Of a DNA stretch of 64,000 bases, positions 46,356 to 56,297 are shown piece after piece. The notes beneath the pieces are model-generated. The model did not search any database. It had not been told where the DNA came from and was given only the letters and a program-made list of their open reading frames with translations. Both the position numbers and the translations under genes were made by a program. How positions within the stretch are numbered: position 1 is the stretch's first letter; each line of letters starts with the position of its first letter. This stretch comes from Halomonas sp. Bachu 37 (GTDB lineage Bacteria > Pseudomonadota > Gammaproteobacteria > Pseudomonadales > Halomonadaceae). The stretch lies in assembly GCF_039691755.1 (NCBI RefSeq), contig NZ_CP137552.1, forward strand, positions 1,178,001 through 1,242,000, in the 5' to 3' direction.

Positions 46356-47429
46356 ATGTTCGGCCCATTGCTAGGAAGCATTGCAGTCCTGTTATTTCTC
46401 GCCACCGTGATTGCTCGGGTACCCATGCGCTGGTGGTGGATTCGCAGTTTCGAGTTTCCCCGCGTGCAGATAGCCACTCTTGCCCTGTTTCCGTTGTTAC
46501 TGGCTTTGGTACTCCCTATCTCCACCTCATGGCGTATATTCACTATCTGCGTCGCGCTACTGACGGTCGCACTCCAGCTTCGCCATATTCTTCCCTGGAC
46601 GCCCCTATGGGCCAAGGATGTGAATGACGCCGATGAATCGGAAGCGGCGCCAGGCATTACCCTGATGATTGCCAACGTGTTGACTCCCAATCGTCAGGCC
46701 GACACCCTCATCGACATGATCAAGGCGCGCCAGCCCGATGTAATATTGACTCTGGAGTCGGATGAATGGTGGCAAAGCCAGCTGGACCCTCACCTCGATC
46801 GAGAGTGGCCTTATAGCGTCAAGATTCCCTTGGATAACCTGTACGGGATGCATCTCTACTCCCGACTACCGATGGAGGACACCAAGGTCAACTGGCTGAT
46901 ACAGGACGATATCCCTTCCATCACTACCTACCTGGTGCTGGAAGACGGCAGCCGTATACGCTTTTACGCCGTACACCCCCGCCCCCCGGCACCCAGTGAA
47001 AGCAAACGCTCCCTGTGGCGTGATGGCGAGCTGTTACTGGTAGGCAAGACGATCCACAAGAAGCCTTACCCCACCCTGGTTGCCGGCGACCTCAATGACG
47101 TAGCCTGGTCACGCACCACTCGGGCGTTCTGCCGTATCAGCGGCATGCTCGATCCACGTCGAGGGCGTGGCATGTTCAGCAGCTTCCATGCCCACTATCC
47201 ACCGCTTCGCTGGCCTCTCGATCACATCTTTGTGACCCAGGAATTCACCCTGCTATCCATGCAGCGTTTATCCGCCTTCGGCTCCGATCACTTTCCCATC
47301 CTGGTAAGCCTGCGTTATCGGCCTTCTCGGGCCGACGAACATGACACTCCCAGCGCCGACAGCGAAGAGCGACAGGAAGCAAGGCAAACCATCGAGAAGG
47401 CCAAGTCAACGACCCAGCCCCGGGAGTGA
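46356..47429 (+). CDS. Membrane-anchored endonuclease/exonuclease/phosphatase family protein
   Basis: Protein of 357 residues. Two or three N-terminal hydrophobic segments (about 1-85) are followed by an EEP domain with the catalytic residues in ANVLTPNR, LTLESDEWW, VAGDLNDVAWS and FGSDHFPI. The domain is probably periplasmic. Members act on phosphodiesters of nucleic acids, lipids or sugars, and the substrate here is unknown. The C-terminal 40 residues are charged and low-complexity. ATG at 46356 has a GGAG site; the longer frame from 46170 has no support. It converges on fumC with a 9-base gap. Confidence 0.82.
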   Translation: MFGPLLGSIAVLLFLATVIARVPMRWWWIRSFEFPRVQIATLALFPLLLALVLPISTSWRIFTICVALLTVALQLRHILPWTPLWAKDVNDADESEAAPGITLMIANVLTPNRQADTLIDMIKARQPDVILTLESDEWWQSQLDPHLDREWPYSVKIPLDNLYGMHLYSRLPMEDTKVNWLIQDDIPSITTYLVLEDGSRIRFYAVHPRPPAPSESKRSLWRDGELLLVGKTIHKKPYPTLVAGDLNDVAWSRTTRAFCRISGMLDPRRGRGMFSSFHAHYPPLRWPLDHIFVTQEFTLLSMQRLSAFGSDHFPILVSLRYRPSRADEHDTPSADSEERQEARQTIEKAKSTTQPRE

Positions 47430-47438
47430 TTCTCGACG

Positions 47439-48815
47439 CTACTCGGGAACGCCACCATGGGTCAGCTTCATCGGGTCGAGCAGACGCTCCAGCTCTTCGC
47501 GGCTCAGGTCGGTCTGTTCCTGGGCCACATCGAGAATGGGCCGCCCCGCCTGGTAGGCTTGTTTGGCAATGGCAGCCGCGGCGTTATAACCAATCACGCC
47601 ATTGAGAGCCGTCACCAGAATGGGGTTACGGGCCAAAGGTTGTTGCAGGTTATCTTCGCGAACCTTGAATGTGGCGATGGCTCGATCCGCCAATAGCCGC
47701 GCGGTATTGCCCATCAGCGTGATGGAACTCAGCAAATTGGATGCAACCAGAGGCAACATGACGTTCAACTGGAAATTACCGCTCTGCCCGGCCACGGTGA
47801 TCGCCGTGTCATAGCCGATCACTTGAGCCGCGGCCTGGGCGGCGGATTCCGGAATCACCGGATTGACCTTGCCCGGCATGATGGAGCTGCCCGGCTGTAG
47901 CGCCTCCAGCTCGATCTCGCCAAGCCCCGCCAACGGGCCGGAATTCATCCAGCGCAGGTCATTGGCAATCTTCATTACCACACAGGCAAGGCCCTTGAGC
48001 TGACCGGAGAGCTCCACCGCCGCGTCCTGTGAGGCGAGGCTGGCGAAGAAGCTGTCATTGGGAACAAACGACAAACCGGTTTGCTCGCTGAGTCGGCGGG
48101 CCATCATTTCGGCAAACTGGGGCGGCGCATTGATACCCGTACCCACTGCCGTACCCCCTTGCGCCAGACGACACAGGCGCACCAAGGCGCTGTCGACTCG
48201 CTCGATAGCCTGCCCCACCTGGCTACCCCAGGCGCCCAGCTCCTGATCCATACGCAACGGCATGGCATCCATCAAGTGCGTACGGCCAGTCTTGACGATT
48301 TCCCGGCACTCATCGGCACGCTGCGCAATCTGTTTGCGCAGATGGATCAAGGCCGGGCGCAACGTCTGCGTCACGCCGAGCGCAGCCGCCACGTGAATAG
48401 CCGTCGGAATGACGTCGTTGCTCGACTGACCCATGTTGACATGATCGTTGGGATGCACGTCCACCCCATCACGTGAGGCCAGAGTCGCCAGGACTTCATT
48501 GACGTTCATGTTGCTTGACGTTCCCGAACCGGTCTGGAACACGTCCACGGGAAACTGGTCGTCGTGGTCGCCCTCAATTACCGCTTTCGCCGCCTTGATG
48601 ATCGCCTCGGCGCGCGGTGCATCGAGCAGCCCCAGTTCCAGATTGGTGCTCGCCGCCGCCAGCTTGATACGTGCTATGGCATGAATGAACTGGCTGGGGA
48701 GCGGCATCCCCGATACCGGAAAATTATTGATTGCCCGCTGGGTCTGTGCGCCGTAAAGCGCATCAACCGGCACTTCCAGCTCGCCCATGCTATCGCGCTC
48801 TATGCGTGTATCCAT
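47439..48815 (-). CDS. fumC: Class II fumarase
   Basis: Oxygen-stable, iron-free fumarate hydratase of the TCA cycle, 458 residues. Features: GSGTSSNMNVNEVLA near residue 96, TGRTHLMDAMPLRMDQE with the catalytic His, and the family signature GSSIMPGKVNPVIPE near residue 313. The assignment to FumC rather than aspartase follows the overall sequence. The ATG has a GAGGAG-type site. The gene stands alone. Confidence 0.95.
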   Translation of the reverse strand: MDTRIERDSMGELEVPVDALYGAQTQRAINNFPVSGMPLPSQFIHAIARIKLAAASTNLELGLLDAPRAEAIIKAAKAVIEGDHDDQFPVDVFQTGSGTSSNMNVNEVLATLASRDGVDVHPNDHVNMGQSSNDVIPTAIHVAAALGVTQTLRPALIHLRKQIAQRADECREIVKTGRTHLMDAMPLRMDQELGAWGSQVGQAIERVDSALVRLCRLAQGGTAVGTGINAPPQFAEMMARRLSEQTGLSFVPNDSFFASLASQDAAVELSGQLKGLACVVMKIANDLRWMNSGPLAGLGEIELEALQPGSSIMPGKVNPVIPESAAQAAAQVIGYDTAITVAGQSGNFQLNVMLPLVASNLLSSITLMGNTARLLADRAIATFKVREDNLQQPLARNPILVTALNGVIGYNAAAAIAKQAYQAGRPILDVAQEQTDLSREELERLLDPMKLTHGGVPE

Positions 48816-48948
48816 TCGTTGGTCTCCTCTCGGTATACATTCCGTCGTAAGGCACTATCTGATATCACCATGGTGGCATTTCTAGCTTCATGCAAGTGCC
48901 TCTCATCGTCACGCCTGTAGAGATACTTCAAATGCATACGTAAGAATG

Positions 48949-48977
48949 TTGCACCGCACAAAACGACTTGTTATGCT
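48949..48977 (+). promoter_or_regulatory. Candidate promoter of the phasin gene
   Basis: TTGCAC and TATGCT with a 17-base spacer, 77 bases upstream of the phasin ATG. The match is moderate (three and four of six). Confidence 0.35.
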
Positions 48978-49053
48978 GCGCTGCATGAAGATCAGAAGCG
49001 CCTTGCCTGGCCAATTCTGATCAAAGCCTGAACGACCCTGGAGGGTGCTAGCA

Positions 49054-49419
49054 ATGCGTACATTAAACACCAATGAAATGACTCAGCAATTCGATAACCT
49101 GTTCATGGCGCCCCTGCGTGCCTACGCCACCTTGAGTGCCGATTTCACCGAGAAAATGATCAATGCCCAATTGGATGCCGGCAAGGCATACAGCGATACC
49201 GGCTTGGCTCAGGTGCGTGAATTCTTCAGTATCAAGGATGCAGAAGGCCTGCGCAGCTACATGGAAAGCCAGCAGAAAGTGGCCAAGTCATTGACCGAAC
49301 GCGTCAAGGGCGATGCTGACAAGGTAGTGTCACTGCAACAGGATTTCATTCAGAAGAGCCAGAAACTGACTGAAGACAACGTCAAGCAAGCTCAGGAAGT
49401 CGCCACCAAGAGCGCTTGA
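49054..49419 (+). CDS. Phasin family protein
   Basis: Small, highly helical protein of 121 residues of the phasin_2 type, which coats polyhydroxyalkanoate granules and prevents their merging. It is amphipathic, with few aromatic residues and the FDNLFMAPLRAYATLSADFTEKM and QLDAGKAYSDTGLAQVREFF stretches common in halomonad phasins. The ATG has a GGAGGG site. A strong hairpin terminator follows at 49478. PHA synthase is not in this window. Confidence 0.85.
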   Translation: MRTLNTNEMTQQFDNLFMAPLRAYATLSADFTEKMINAQLDAGKAYSDTGLAQVREFFSIKDAEGLRSYMESQQKVAKSLTERVKGDADKVVSLQQDFIQKSQKLTEDNVKQAQEVATKSA

Positions 49420-49477
49420 ACGTCCCGTACTGATGTGAGCGCACGAGCTTGAGCTCCGCTGCTGCTCGCAGCAAAAC

Positions 49478-49518
49478 GAAAGCCGCCGCCGAATTGATTC
49501 GGCGGCGGCTTTCTGTTT
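49478..49518. terminator. Bidirectional terminator between the phasin and hda genes
   Basis: A 17-base perfect stem (GAAAGCCGCCGCCGAAT and its complement) with a 2-base loop and T-rich flanks on both strands. It lies between convergent genes and should stop both. Confidence 0.85.
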
Positions 49519-49566
49519 GATCGCCTGGTACGGGTTAGCATCGAATCACGACAGTATCACCAGCCG

Positions 49567-50268
49567 CTACCAACCCAGCGATTGTTTCACGAACGGAATG
49601 GTCAGCTTGCGCTGCGCCGACAGGGACGCCTGATCCAGCACCTCCATCGCGCGACACAGTTCGGCCAATTCACGCGGGCCGCGATGGAGGATATATCGGG
49701 CTACATCCTCGGGAAGCTGCATTCCCCTGGCCTTGGCGCGAAGCTGCAAAGCTTCGAGACGTTTGCCATCATCCAGCGGCTGCACATGGTAGGTCACCCC
49801 CCAGCCCAGTCGCGATGCCAGATCGGGTAGTTGCACCCCGACTTGTCTGGGAGAGGCGGAGGCCGCGATAACCAGGCATTTCCCCGCATCGCGCAAGCGG
49901 TTGAAAGCATGAAACAAGGCTTCTTCCCAACGCTTGCGGCCCGCCACACATTCCAGGTCATCGATAGCCACTAGATCCAGACGCTCGATATCCTCGAGCA
50001 TCAACGGTGGAAAGTGCCCCAGGTCCGCCAGTGGCAGGTAAAGGGCTCGCTTGTCATTATCCGAAGCGGCATGGCAAGCGGCTTGCAGCAGGTGGCTGCG
50101 ACCCGTTCCTGCCTGCCCCCAGAGATAGAGATAGGTTTCTCCCTGCGGGGTCAGCTGGTGCTTCAGATGTGCGACCAGCGAAGCATTGTCGGCGGGCAGA
50201 AAATTGGCGAACGTGGCATCGTCACGCAGCCCCACTCCCAGTGGCAATTGCGCCGGCAATCGGCTCAT
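49567..50268 (-). CDS. hda: DnaA regulatory inactivator Hda
   Basis: AAA+ protein of 233 residues that works with the DNA-loaded beta clamp to stimulate ATP hydrolysis by DnaA, which prevents re-initiation. Clamp-binding residues are at the N-terminus (QLPLGV). The nucleotide loop GQAGTGRSHLL has Arg in the usual Lys place, as in E. coli Hda. Walker B is LVAIDDLECVAG. I chose the ATG at 50268, which forms an ATGA overlap with the end of perM; the longer frame to 50709 runs through perM. In E. coli hda follows a uracil permease gene; here it follows perM, as in Pseudomonas. Confidence 0.93.
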   Translation of the reverse strand: MSRLPAQLPLGVGLRDDATFANFLPADNASLVAHLKHQLTPQGETYLYLWGQAGTGRSHLLQAACHAASDNDKRALYLPLADLGHFPPLMLEDIERLDLVAIDDLECVAGRKRWEEALFHAFNRLRDAGKCLVIAASASPRQVGVQLPDLASRLGWGVTYHVQPLDDGKRLEALQLRAKARGMQLPEDVARYILHRGPRELAELCRAMEVLDQASLSAQRKLTIPFVKQSLGW

Positions 50269-51341
50269 GACGACTCTTCCTCCTGCTGAAGTTTCCGGGG
50301 TGTATCGTACAGGTCGCTGTTCTTGTAGCGTTCCATAACCTCCTTCAAAAGCACCACGATGACAGCCGCAATCGGCAACGCCAGTAGGACGCCCGTGAGG
50401 CCGAACAGGCTGCCCCCGGCCAGTACCGCGAAAATCACCGCCACTGGATGCAGACCAATCTTGTCGCCAAGCAACTTGGGCTGAAGCACGACGCTTTCCA
50501 TCAACTGGCCGAACGAGAAAATCGCCACCACTGCCAGCAACGCCCACCAGGTACCGTACTGAAAGAAGGCGACGACCAGAGCGACACCGATACCGACGAT
50601 AAACCCAAGAAACGGTACGATACTGGCAAGACCCGCCATCAGTCCGATCAGCAGACCGAAACTCAACCCCATCAGCGTCAGGCCGATGGAGTAGATACCT
50701 CCTAGGCACAGCATCACCAGAAGCTGCCCCCGCAGGAAGGCAGAAAGCACTTCATCGCAGCGCTTGGCAAGTCTTGTCACATCGGGTTCCCAGCGCCGTG
50801 GCAACAGATCATGGATGCTCTGCAACAGCCGATCCCAGTCCAGTAGAAGATAAAACGCCACGACGGGAATCAGGGCGACATATGTTACCCATGAAATAAA
50901 GGCCATTCCCGAGCGCCCCACCTGGCCCAGCAGCTGAGCCAGATAGCTGCCGGCATCCCGCCAGTTGTCCCCGATCATCTGCTGCACGTTTTCCAGTTCG
51001 CCGGTCAGGTCGTACCCCGTCCACTCGAATACCTGAGGTGCCAGCACTTGTTCTACCCAGGCGAAGATTCCCGGAGTCATTGCACCTAATTGCCGAATCT
51101 GATGTACGGCAAGCGGAACGAGGATCAACAATGCAACCACCATGATAAACAGCAGCACCAGGAACACGCTGCTTACCGCAAACGGTCGGTTCATCCCCCA
51201 ACGCTCGAAACGGTCGGCCATCGGGTCGGCCAGATAGGTGAGGATCATCCCGGCGATGAATGGCATGAGCACCGCATCCAGGCGATAGAGCAGCAGCCCC
51301 ACGATCACAATGCCGATAGCGGCCCACCACGTATTTCGCAT
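50265..51341 (-). CDS. perM: AI-2E/PerM family membrane protein
   Basis: Inner-membrane protein of 358 residues with about seven or eight hydrophobic segments. The family includes TqsA (autoinducer-2 export) and Na+/H+ antiporters, so the function is not fixed. Conserved stretches: DAVLMPFIAGMILTYLADP, VAFYLLLDWD, PFLGFIVGIG and VLQPKLLGDKIGLHPVAVIFAVLAGG. The ATG at 51341 has a GGAAGGAG site. It is coupled to hda by an ATGA overlap and divergent from purM. Confidence 0.88.
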   Translation of the reverse strand: MRNTWWAAIGIVIVGLLLYRLDAVLMPFIAGMILTYLADPMADRFERWGMNRPFAVSSVFLVLLFIMVVALLILVPLAVHQIRQLGAMTPGIFAWVEQVLAPQVFEWTGYDLTGELENVQQMIGDNWRDAGSYLAQLLGQVGRSGMAFISWVTYVALIPVVAFYLLLDWDRLLQSIHDLLPRRWEPDVTRLAKRCDEVLSAFLRGQLLVMLCLGGIYSIGLTLMGLSFGLLIGLMAGLASIVPFLGFIVGIGVALVVAFFQYGTWWALLAVVAIFSFGQLMESVVLQPKLLGDKIGLHPVAVIFAVLAGGSLFGLTGVLLALPIAAVIVVLLKEVMERYKNSDLYDTPRKLQQEEESS

Positions 51342-51481
51342 GCAATAAACTCCTTCCAGGACAGAGCGCCGGCGGTGCGAGGCGCCCAAGCTGATGCTAC
51401 AATCCGCGCTTAACATTATCACCGGCGCAGGCCTGCCTGGCCGACGGTAAGCGTCGTCATTCTTGCTTCACAGGATCCGTC

Positions 51482-52558
51482 ATGACCGAGACTTCCTCTT
51501 CGCAGCCCGCCAAGCCCTCCTTGAGCTACAAGGACGCCGGCGTTGATATCGATGCCGGTAATGCCCTGGTGGATCGCATCAAGCACGTGGCCGGACGGAC
51601 GACCCGTCCTGAAGTCATGGGCGGCCTGGGCGGGTTCGGTGCATTATGCCAGCTTCCGTCCGGCTACCGGGAGCCCGTGTTGGTCACCGGTACCGACGGC
51701 GTCGGCACCAAGCTGCGCCTGGCCATGGATCTCGGCCGACACGATACGATCGGGATCGACCTGGTCGCCATGTGCGTCAACGACTTGATTGTCGCCGGTG
51801 CCGAACCCCTACTGTTTCTCGACTACTATGCCACGGGCAAGCTGGATGTGGATATCGCCGCCGATGTCGTCAGCGGTATCGGCGACGGCTGCGAGCAGGC
51901 CGGTTGTGCTCTTGTGGGAGGCGAAACCGCAGAAATGCCGGGCATGTACGAAGGCAGCGACTACGACCTGGCTGGTTTTTGTGTGGGCATCGTCGAAAAA
52001 TCCGAGATCCTCGATGGCAGCAAGGTCGGCGAAGGCGATGTGCTGTTGGGCCTGGCCTCTTCGGGTCCGCACTCCAACGGCTACTCACTGATTCGCAAGA
52101 TACTCGAGGTCAGTGACGCGGATCTCACCATGGAAATGGATGGTCGGACCCTGGGGGAGGCGTTATTGGCGCCGACTCGCATCTACGTCAAACCGTTACT
52201 TTCGCTGTTGCGTGATAGCGGCGTTCCGGTCCATGCGCTCTCGCATATTACCGGTGGCGGTCTGCTGGAAAATCTACCACGTGTGTTGCCGGAATCGATG
52301 GCAGCGCACATCGATGCCGCTGCCTGGACTCGTCCTGCGGTCTTCGACTGGCTGCAGGCCGAGGGCAATGTCGAAGAGAACGAAATGTACCGCGTACTCA
52401 ACTGCGGTATCGGCATGGTCATCGTGGTGCCGGCGGAAAAAGCCGATCAGGCAAGGGCTCACTTGCAGGCGCAAGGCGAGAGTGTCTACCGTATCGGTAG
52501 CATCGTCTCGCACGAAGCTCAGGCAGAAGCGGTCGTTCTGGAGAACCTTGCCTCATGA
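51482..52558 (+). CDS. purM: Phosphoribosylformylglycinamidine cyclo-ligase (AIR synthetase)
   Basis: Fifth step of purine synthesis: FGAM plus ATP gives AIR. 358 residues. Features: [20 protein letters not shown], the ATP-binding [48 protein letters not shown] and [18 protein letters not shown]. The stop overlaps the purN start (ATGA), so the two are cotranslated. No PurR site was identified. Confidence 0.97.
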   Translation: MTETSSSQPAKPSLSYKDAGVDIDAGNALVDRIKHVAGRTTRPEVMGGLGGFGALCQLPSGYREPVLVTGTDGVGTKLRLAMDLGRHDTIGIDLVAMCVNDLIVAGAEPLLFLDYYATGKLDVDIAADVVSGIGDGCEQAGCALVGGETAEMPGMYEGSDYDLAGFCVGIVEKSEILDGSKVGEGDVLLGLASSGPHSNGYSLIRKILEVSDADLTMEMDGRTLGEALLAPTRIYVKPLLSLLRDSGVPVHALSHITGGGLLENLPRVLPESMAAHIDAAAWTRPAVFDWLQAEGNVEENEMYRVLNCGIGMVIVVPAEKADQARAHLQAQGESVYRIGSIVSHEAQAEAVVLENLAS

Positions 52559-53292
52559 GCGACTCGGACTTCAACGGAGAAGGTCTGGGCGGCTTTACCC
52601 CCGAAACTACCCGCCCACCCCGGGTCGTGGTTCTGATTTCAGGTAATGGCAGTAATCTGCAGGCCCTGATCGATGCCCAGGAACACGACCGCCTGGGCGG
52701 TGAAATCGTCGCGGTGGTATCGAATGTCGCCGATGCCTACGGGCTGCAGCGCGCCCGCGACGCAAACATCGATGCCGTCGTCCTGCCCCACGGGGAGTAC
52801 GATAATCGCGATGCCTACGACGGCGCACTGATCAAGGTGATCGAACGCCACGAGCCGGACCTGATCGTTCTGGCCGGTTTCATGCGCATTCTCAGTCAAC
52901 GCTTCGTGCAACGCTATCTGGGCCGCATGCTGAATATCCATCCCTCACTGCTACCCGCCTATCAAGGACTCGGCACGCATGCCCTGGCACTGGCCGACGG
53001 CGTCTCGGAACATGGCTGCAGCGTGCATTTCGTGACCGAAGAACTGGATAGCGGCCCCGTAGTGCTGCAAGCCGTGGTCAAGGTAGCCGAGGATGATACC
53101 GTCGACAGCTTGAAAGAGAAGGTGCATGCCCGCGAGCATCTGATCTATCCCATTGCTGTGCGCTGGTTTCTCGAAGGACGCCTGCAGTTCAGCGGTGACT
53201 CAGCCACTATGGATGGTGTTGCGCTGCCGCCGTACGGCATGCGCCTCTCGCATGAAGATGCCGCCGAGGAACTGGACGAAGGCGAAGAGTAA
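52555..53292 (+). CDS. purN: Phosphoribosylglycinamide formyltransferase
   Basis: Transfers formyl from 10-formyl-THF to GAR in purine synthesis. 245 residues. It carries an N-terminal extension of about 20 residues before the usual start [16 protein letters not shown], and an acidic C-terminal tail ([10 protein letters not shown]). Catalytic residues are in [16 protein letters not shown] and [19 protein letters not shown]. The ATG lies in the purM stop. The terminator at 53351 ends the operon. Confidence 0.96.
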   Translation: MSDSDFNGEGLGGFTPETTRPPRVVVLISGNGSNLQALIDAQEHDRLGGEIVAVVSNVADAYGLQRARDANIDAVVLPHGEYDNRDAYDGALIKVIERHEPDLIVLAGFMRILSQRFVQRYLGRMLNIHPSLLPAYQGLGTHALALADGVSEHGCSVHFVTEELDSGPVVLQAVVKVAEDDTVDSLKEKVHAREHLIYPIAVRWFLEGRLQFSGDSATMDGVALPPYGMRLSHEDAAEELDEGEE

Positions 53293-53350
53293 ACAGCTAG
53301 GCATGAGAGCCGTTACGCTCACGGTTAACGCCTATTGAGCGTGCAACAAC

Positions 53351-53387
53351 AAAGAGCCGAGACGTATCACTACATCTCGGCTCTTTT
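53351..53387. terminator. Terminator between purN and dcd
   Basis: Perfect 12-base stem (AAAGAGCCGAGA / TCTCGGCTCTTT) with a 12-base loop and T-rich flanks on both strands, between convergent genes. It ends purMN and probably dcd. Confidence 0.85.
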
Positions 53388-53418
53388 CATTTCGTCAGCT
53401 TTTAAGCGGACGCCTAGC

Positions 53419-53985
53419 TCAGGTGCGCGGCAGTGTTACGCCACGCTGCCCCATGTATTTCCCGCCTCGATCCTTGTACGAGGTAGCACATACCTCGTCT
53501 GATTCCAGAAACAGCATCTGCGCTACCCCCTCGTGGGCATAGATCTTGGCCGGCAAATTGGTGGTGTTGGAGAATTCAAGGGTGACATGCCCTTCCCACT
53601 CCGGCTCCAGAGGTGTGACGTTGACGATGATGCCGCAACGCGCGTAGGTGGATTTGCCCAGGCAGATGGTCAACACGCTACGAGGAATACGAAAGTATTC
53701 GACGGTCCGCGCCAGCGCAAAGGAGTTGGGCGGAATGACGCAAACATCTCCTTTCACATCGACAAAGCTTTTTTCATCGAATGCCTTGGGGTCCACCACG
53801 GCGGAATTGATATTGGTGAAAACCTTGAAGTCATCGGCACAGCGCACATCGTAACCGTAGCTGGAGGTGCCGTAGGAAATGACGCGCTTTCCATCCACGT
53901 AACGCACCTGCTCCGCCTCGAAAGGCTCGATCATGGCGTCACGCTCGGCCATGCGTCGTATCCACTTGTCAGACTTGATACTCAT
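53419..53985 (-). CDS. dcd: dCTP deaminase
   Basis: Deaminates dCTP to dUTP, the main source of dTTP precursors in gammaproteobacteria. 188 residues. Features: [50 protein letters not shown] and [28 protein letters not shown], where the catalytic Glu lies. It starts 11 bases after apbC, so the two form an operon, as in many gammaproteobacteria. Confidence 0.97.
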   Translation of the reverse strand: MSIKSDKWIRRMAERDAMIEPFEAEQVRYVDGKRVISYGTSSYGYDVRCADDFKVFTNINSAVVDPKAFDEKSFVDVKGDVCVIPPNSFALARTVEYFRIPRSVLTICLGKSTYARCGIIVNVTPLEPEWEGHVTLEFSNTTNLPAKIYAHEGVAQMLFLESDEVCATSYKDRGGKYMGQRGVTLPRT

Positions 53986-53996
53986 GGGGTACTCGA

Positions 53997-54800
53997 TTAC
54001 TCGCTAAAGGAAATGGACGGCCCGTCATCGGAACTGCTCGCAACCTGTTCCGCCACCTGACGGGCGATCTCGCGGAATACTTGGGCGACCTCTCCCTCGG
54101 GTTCCGCAGCCACACTGGGGTTGCCGGAGTCTGCCAGCTCACGAATGGATAACGTCAAGGGGAGTCGTCCCAGAACCCGGGTATCATACTCAGCGGCGAT
54201 CTTATCGCCTCCGCCCGTGCCGAAGATCGGTGCCTGATGACCACACGCCTCGCACTGGTAAAGGCTCATGTTCTCCACCACTCCCAATACCGGCACGCTG
54301 ACCTTGCGGAACATCTCGATGCCCTTGCGCGCGTCCAGCAAGGCGATGTCCTGAGGAGTCGTCACGATCACCGCACCGGAAACCGGTACGCGCTGCGAAA
54401 GCGTCAACTGGATATCGCCGGTGCCCGGCGGCATGTCGATAAGCAGTATATCCACGTCCTCCCATGCCGTCTGGGTCAATAGCTGCTGAAAGGCACCGAC
54501 CACCATCGGCCCTCGCCACACCATCGGCTGACGGGTATCCACAAGAAACGCCATGGACATCGCCTGGATGCCATGAGCACGCATGGGGTGAAAGCTGTTT
54601 TCTCCCGCCGGCTGCGGACGCGAACCCTCGGCGATACCCAGCATTTGCGCCTGGCTGGGGCCATGAATGTCGGCATCGAGTACTCCCACGCGATGCCCCT
54701 CGGCTGCCAACGCCAGTGCAAGGTTCACGGTTACCGTGGATTTTCCCACACCGCCCTTGCCGGACGCGACGGCTACTATGTGCTTGACTCCTTCGATCAC
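53997..54800 (-). CDS. apbC: Iron-sulphur cluster carrier protein Mrp/ApbC (short form)
   Basis: P-loop ATPase of 267 residues that carries and delivers [4Fe-4S] clusters. The deviant Walker A is [17 protein letters not shown] at residues 11-20, followed by [33 protein letters not shown] and the cluster-binding CEAC near residue 190. The N-terminal MIP18/DUF59 domain of E. coli Mrp is missing. I chose the GTG at 54800, which has a GAGGAG site; a TTG at 54821 has none. It is cotranscribed with dcd. Confidence 0.92.
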   Translation of the reverse strand: MIEGVKHIVAVASGKGGVGKSTVTVNLALALAAEGHRVGVLDADIHGPSQAQMLGIAEGSRPQPAGENSFHPMRAHGIQAMSMAFLVDTRQPMVWRGPMVVGAFQQLLTQTAWEDVDILLIDMPPGTGDIQLTLSQRVPVSGAVIVTTPQDIALLDARKGIEMFRKVSVPVLGVVENMSLYQCEACGHQAPIFGTGGGDKIAAEYDTRVLGRLPLTLSIRELADSGNPSVAAEPEGEVAQVFREIARQVAEQVASSSDDGPSISFSE

Positions 54801-54881
54801 GCGCGACTCCTCGATACTCAACGTTTAAAACTGCAGGAATGATACCTTCGGAGGCGTCCGGGTAAAACGCTTTTCCAACAG

Positions 54882-54914
54882 AAACGGCAGCTGCTTGGTC
54901 AACAGCTGCCGTTT
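54882..54914 (-). terminator. Terminator after the coiled-coil gene
   Basis: Perfect 12-base arms (AAACGGCAGCTG / CAGCTGCCGTTT) with a 9-base loop, 27 bases beyond the stop, with a modest T run on the minus strand. Confidence 0.7.
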
Positions 54915-54941
54915 GGCTGACGCTAGACTGACGAAGACTCG

Positions 54942-56297
54942 TTAGCCAGCGCTCTGTTCAGTCGTGGACTGGATCTCCTGCTCTTGCTCGGACGCGTCAT
55001 TCCCTTCACCCGGGGCGGGCTGCTGCTCGGATTGCTGCTGCGAAGAGGACTCTTGGCTCGAAGCGGACGGTGAATTTGTCACAGACTGTTGTCCCGAGGA
55101 CGACTGTTGATCCATGGAAGACTGCGATTGCGAAGAAGACTGCTGGCTCGAGGAAGTCTGGCTCTGCTGGTTCTCGACTTCCTGCTCATCTTCGGCAAGC
55201 CGAGACTCAAGGTTGGCAAGTTCTTCACGCCAGTCGGAGAGCTGAGTTTCCAGGCGCTCGAGACGTTCCTCACGCGCGCTGACCTGCTCTTCAACTCTGG
55301 CCAGTTCTTCACGGCCGATATCGAGTGCGACCATCAAGTCGTCGCGCTCGCTACGCACCTGGTCGAGGCTTTGCTGCTCTTCCTCCAGCAGGCCCTGTAT
55401 GCCTTCAACATCGTTCTGCAGGGTGTCACGTTCACTCTGCAGATTTTCCATTTCCTGGCCAAGCTCATCACGCTGGCTCTGCAGGCTCTGGACTTCCTCC
55501 TGTAATCCGCTCAGCTGCTCTTCGGCCTGTTGAGTCTGGTTGCTCAACTCTTCCAGCGAAGACTCGGCGGCATTGCGCTCTTCCACCGCCTGCTGACGGG
55601 CTTCTTCGGCTTGCTGACGGGCCTGCTCTGCTTCCTGGCGGGCATCTTCGGCGTCCTGGCGAGCCTGCTCGGCTTCCTGACGGGCGCGCTCGGTTTCGTC
55701 TCGTGCGGTTTGCACCTGTTCCAGCTCATCACGCAGTCCCGAGACTTCATCCTCTATGGAGGATCGCTGTTCTTCCAGCGCCTGGATATCGCTCTGCAGG
55801 GTCTCCTGCTCACTCACCAGCGAGTCGAGATTGCCTTGTACTTCTTCAGCGTTCGCCCGGTTCTCCTCCATGGATTGTTGCTGTTGAAGTCGTTGCTGCT
55901 CCAGAGACTCGATCTCTTGTTGCAATTGTTCGATGCTGGTTTCTGCCTCTTCCACCTCGGTCAAGCGGGCATTCAGGCTCCTGTTTTCACTCTCCATTGT
56001 CGTCAAGCGGCTTTCAAGGGTGTCTATTTCGTCCTGACGAGAACCGGCACTGCTTTGCGCCATGATCGCCCATATCACCGCGATCACTGCAATGGCGGCG
56101 ATAATCTTCACGCGATTATCCTGAAACAATCCTTTCATGCTTGATTGAGACGTCGCACCGACTGGCTCGTGCCGGCTTCCCGGCCCGCTGCCGTTACCTC
56201 TAGGCTCATTGTTCTTTGGGTCGTTGTTTTTAAGGTCATTGTTTTTAGAATCATTGTTTTCCGGTTTGGGTGTATCCGAGCTAGGTGTTTCCGACAT
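54942..56297 (-). CDS. Membrane-anchored long coiled-coil protein
   Basis: Protein of 451 residues that I cannot place in a family. An Asn/Lys/Pro-rich cytoplasmic start (residues 1-50, with four KNND-like repeats) is followed by one transmembrane helix near 60-77 (KIIAAIAVIAVIWAIMA). Next comes an almost unbroken coiled coil (about 85-390), including five seven-residue repeats of the type ARQEAEQ, and then a Ser/Gln-rich acidic tail (about 390-451). The coiled coil probably lies in the periplasm. A GAGAGGG site precedes the ATG at 56297. It sits downstream of cobA and upstream of apbC, and neither suggests a role. Confidence 0.8.
   Translation of the reverse strand: MSETPSSDTPKPENNDSKNNDLKNNDPKNNEPRGNGSGPGSRHEPVGATSQSSMKGLFQDNRVKIIAAIAVIAVIWAIMAQSSAGSRQDEIDTLESRLTTMESENRSLNARLTEVEEAETSIEQLQQEIESLEQQRLQQQQSMEENRANAEEVQGNLDSLVSEQETLQSDIQALEEQRSSIEDEVSGLRDELEQVQTARDETERARQEAEQARQDAEDARQEAEQARQQAEEARQQAVEERNAAESSLEELSNQTQQAEEQLSGLQEEVQSLQSQRDELGQEMENLQSERDTLQNDVEGIQGLLEEEQQSLDQVRSERDDLMVALDIGREELARVEEQVSAREERLERLETQLSDWREELANLESRLAEDEQEVENQQSQTSSSQQSSSQSQSSMDQQSSSGQQSVTNSPSASSQESSSQQQSEQQPAPGEGNDASEQEQEIQSTTEQSAG
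55581..55685 (-). repeat. Five 21-base tandem repeats inside the coiled-coil gene
   Basis: Five imperfect 21-base units, each coding for one heptad of the A-R-Q-x-A-x-x type. A sixth, more diverged unit may follow at 55686-55706. This kind of repeat can expand or contract by slippage without breaking the frame. Confidence 0.7.

Noticed and set aside
50269..50709. N-terminal extension of the hda frame
   Set aside because: It runs through perM in another frame, and the ATGA overlap start gives the standard Hda length.
55581..55706. Short regular tandem repeats resembling a CRISPR array
   Set aside because: They are in-frame heptad codons without spacers, inside a coiled-coil gene.
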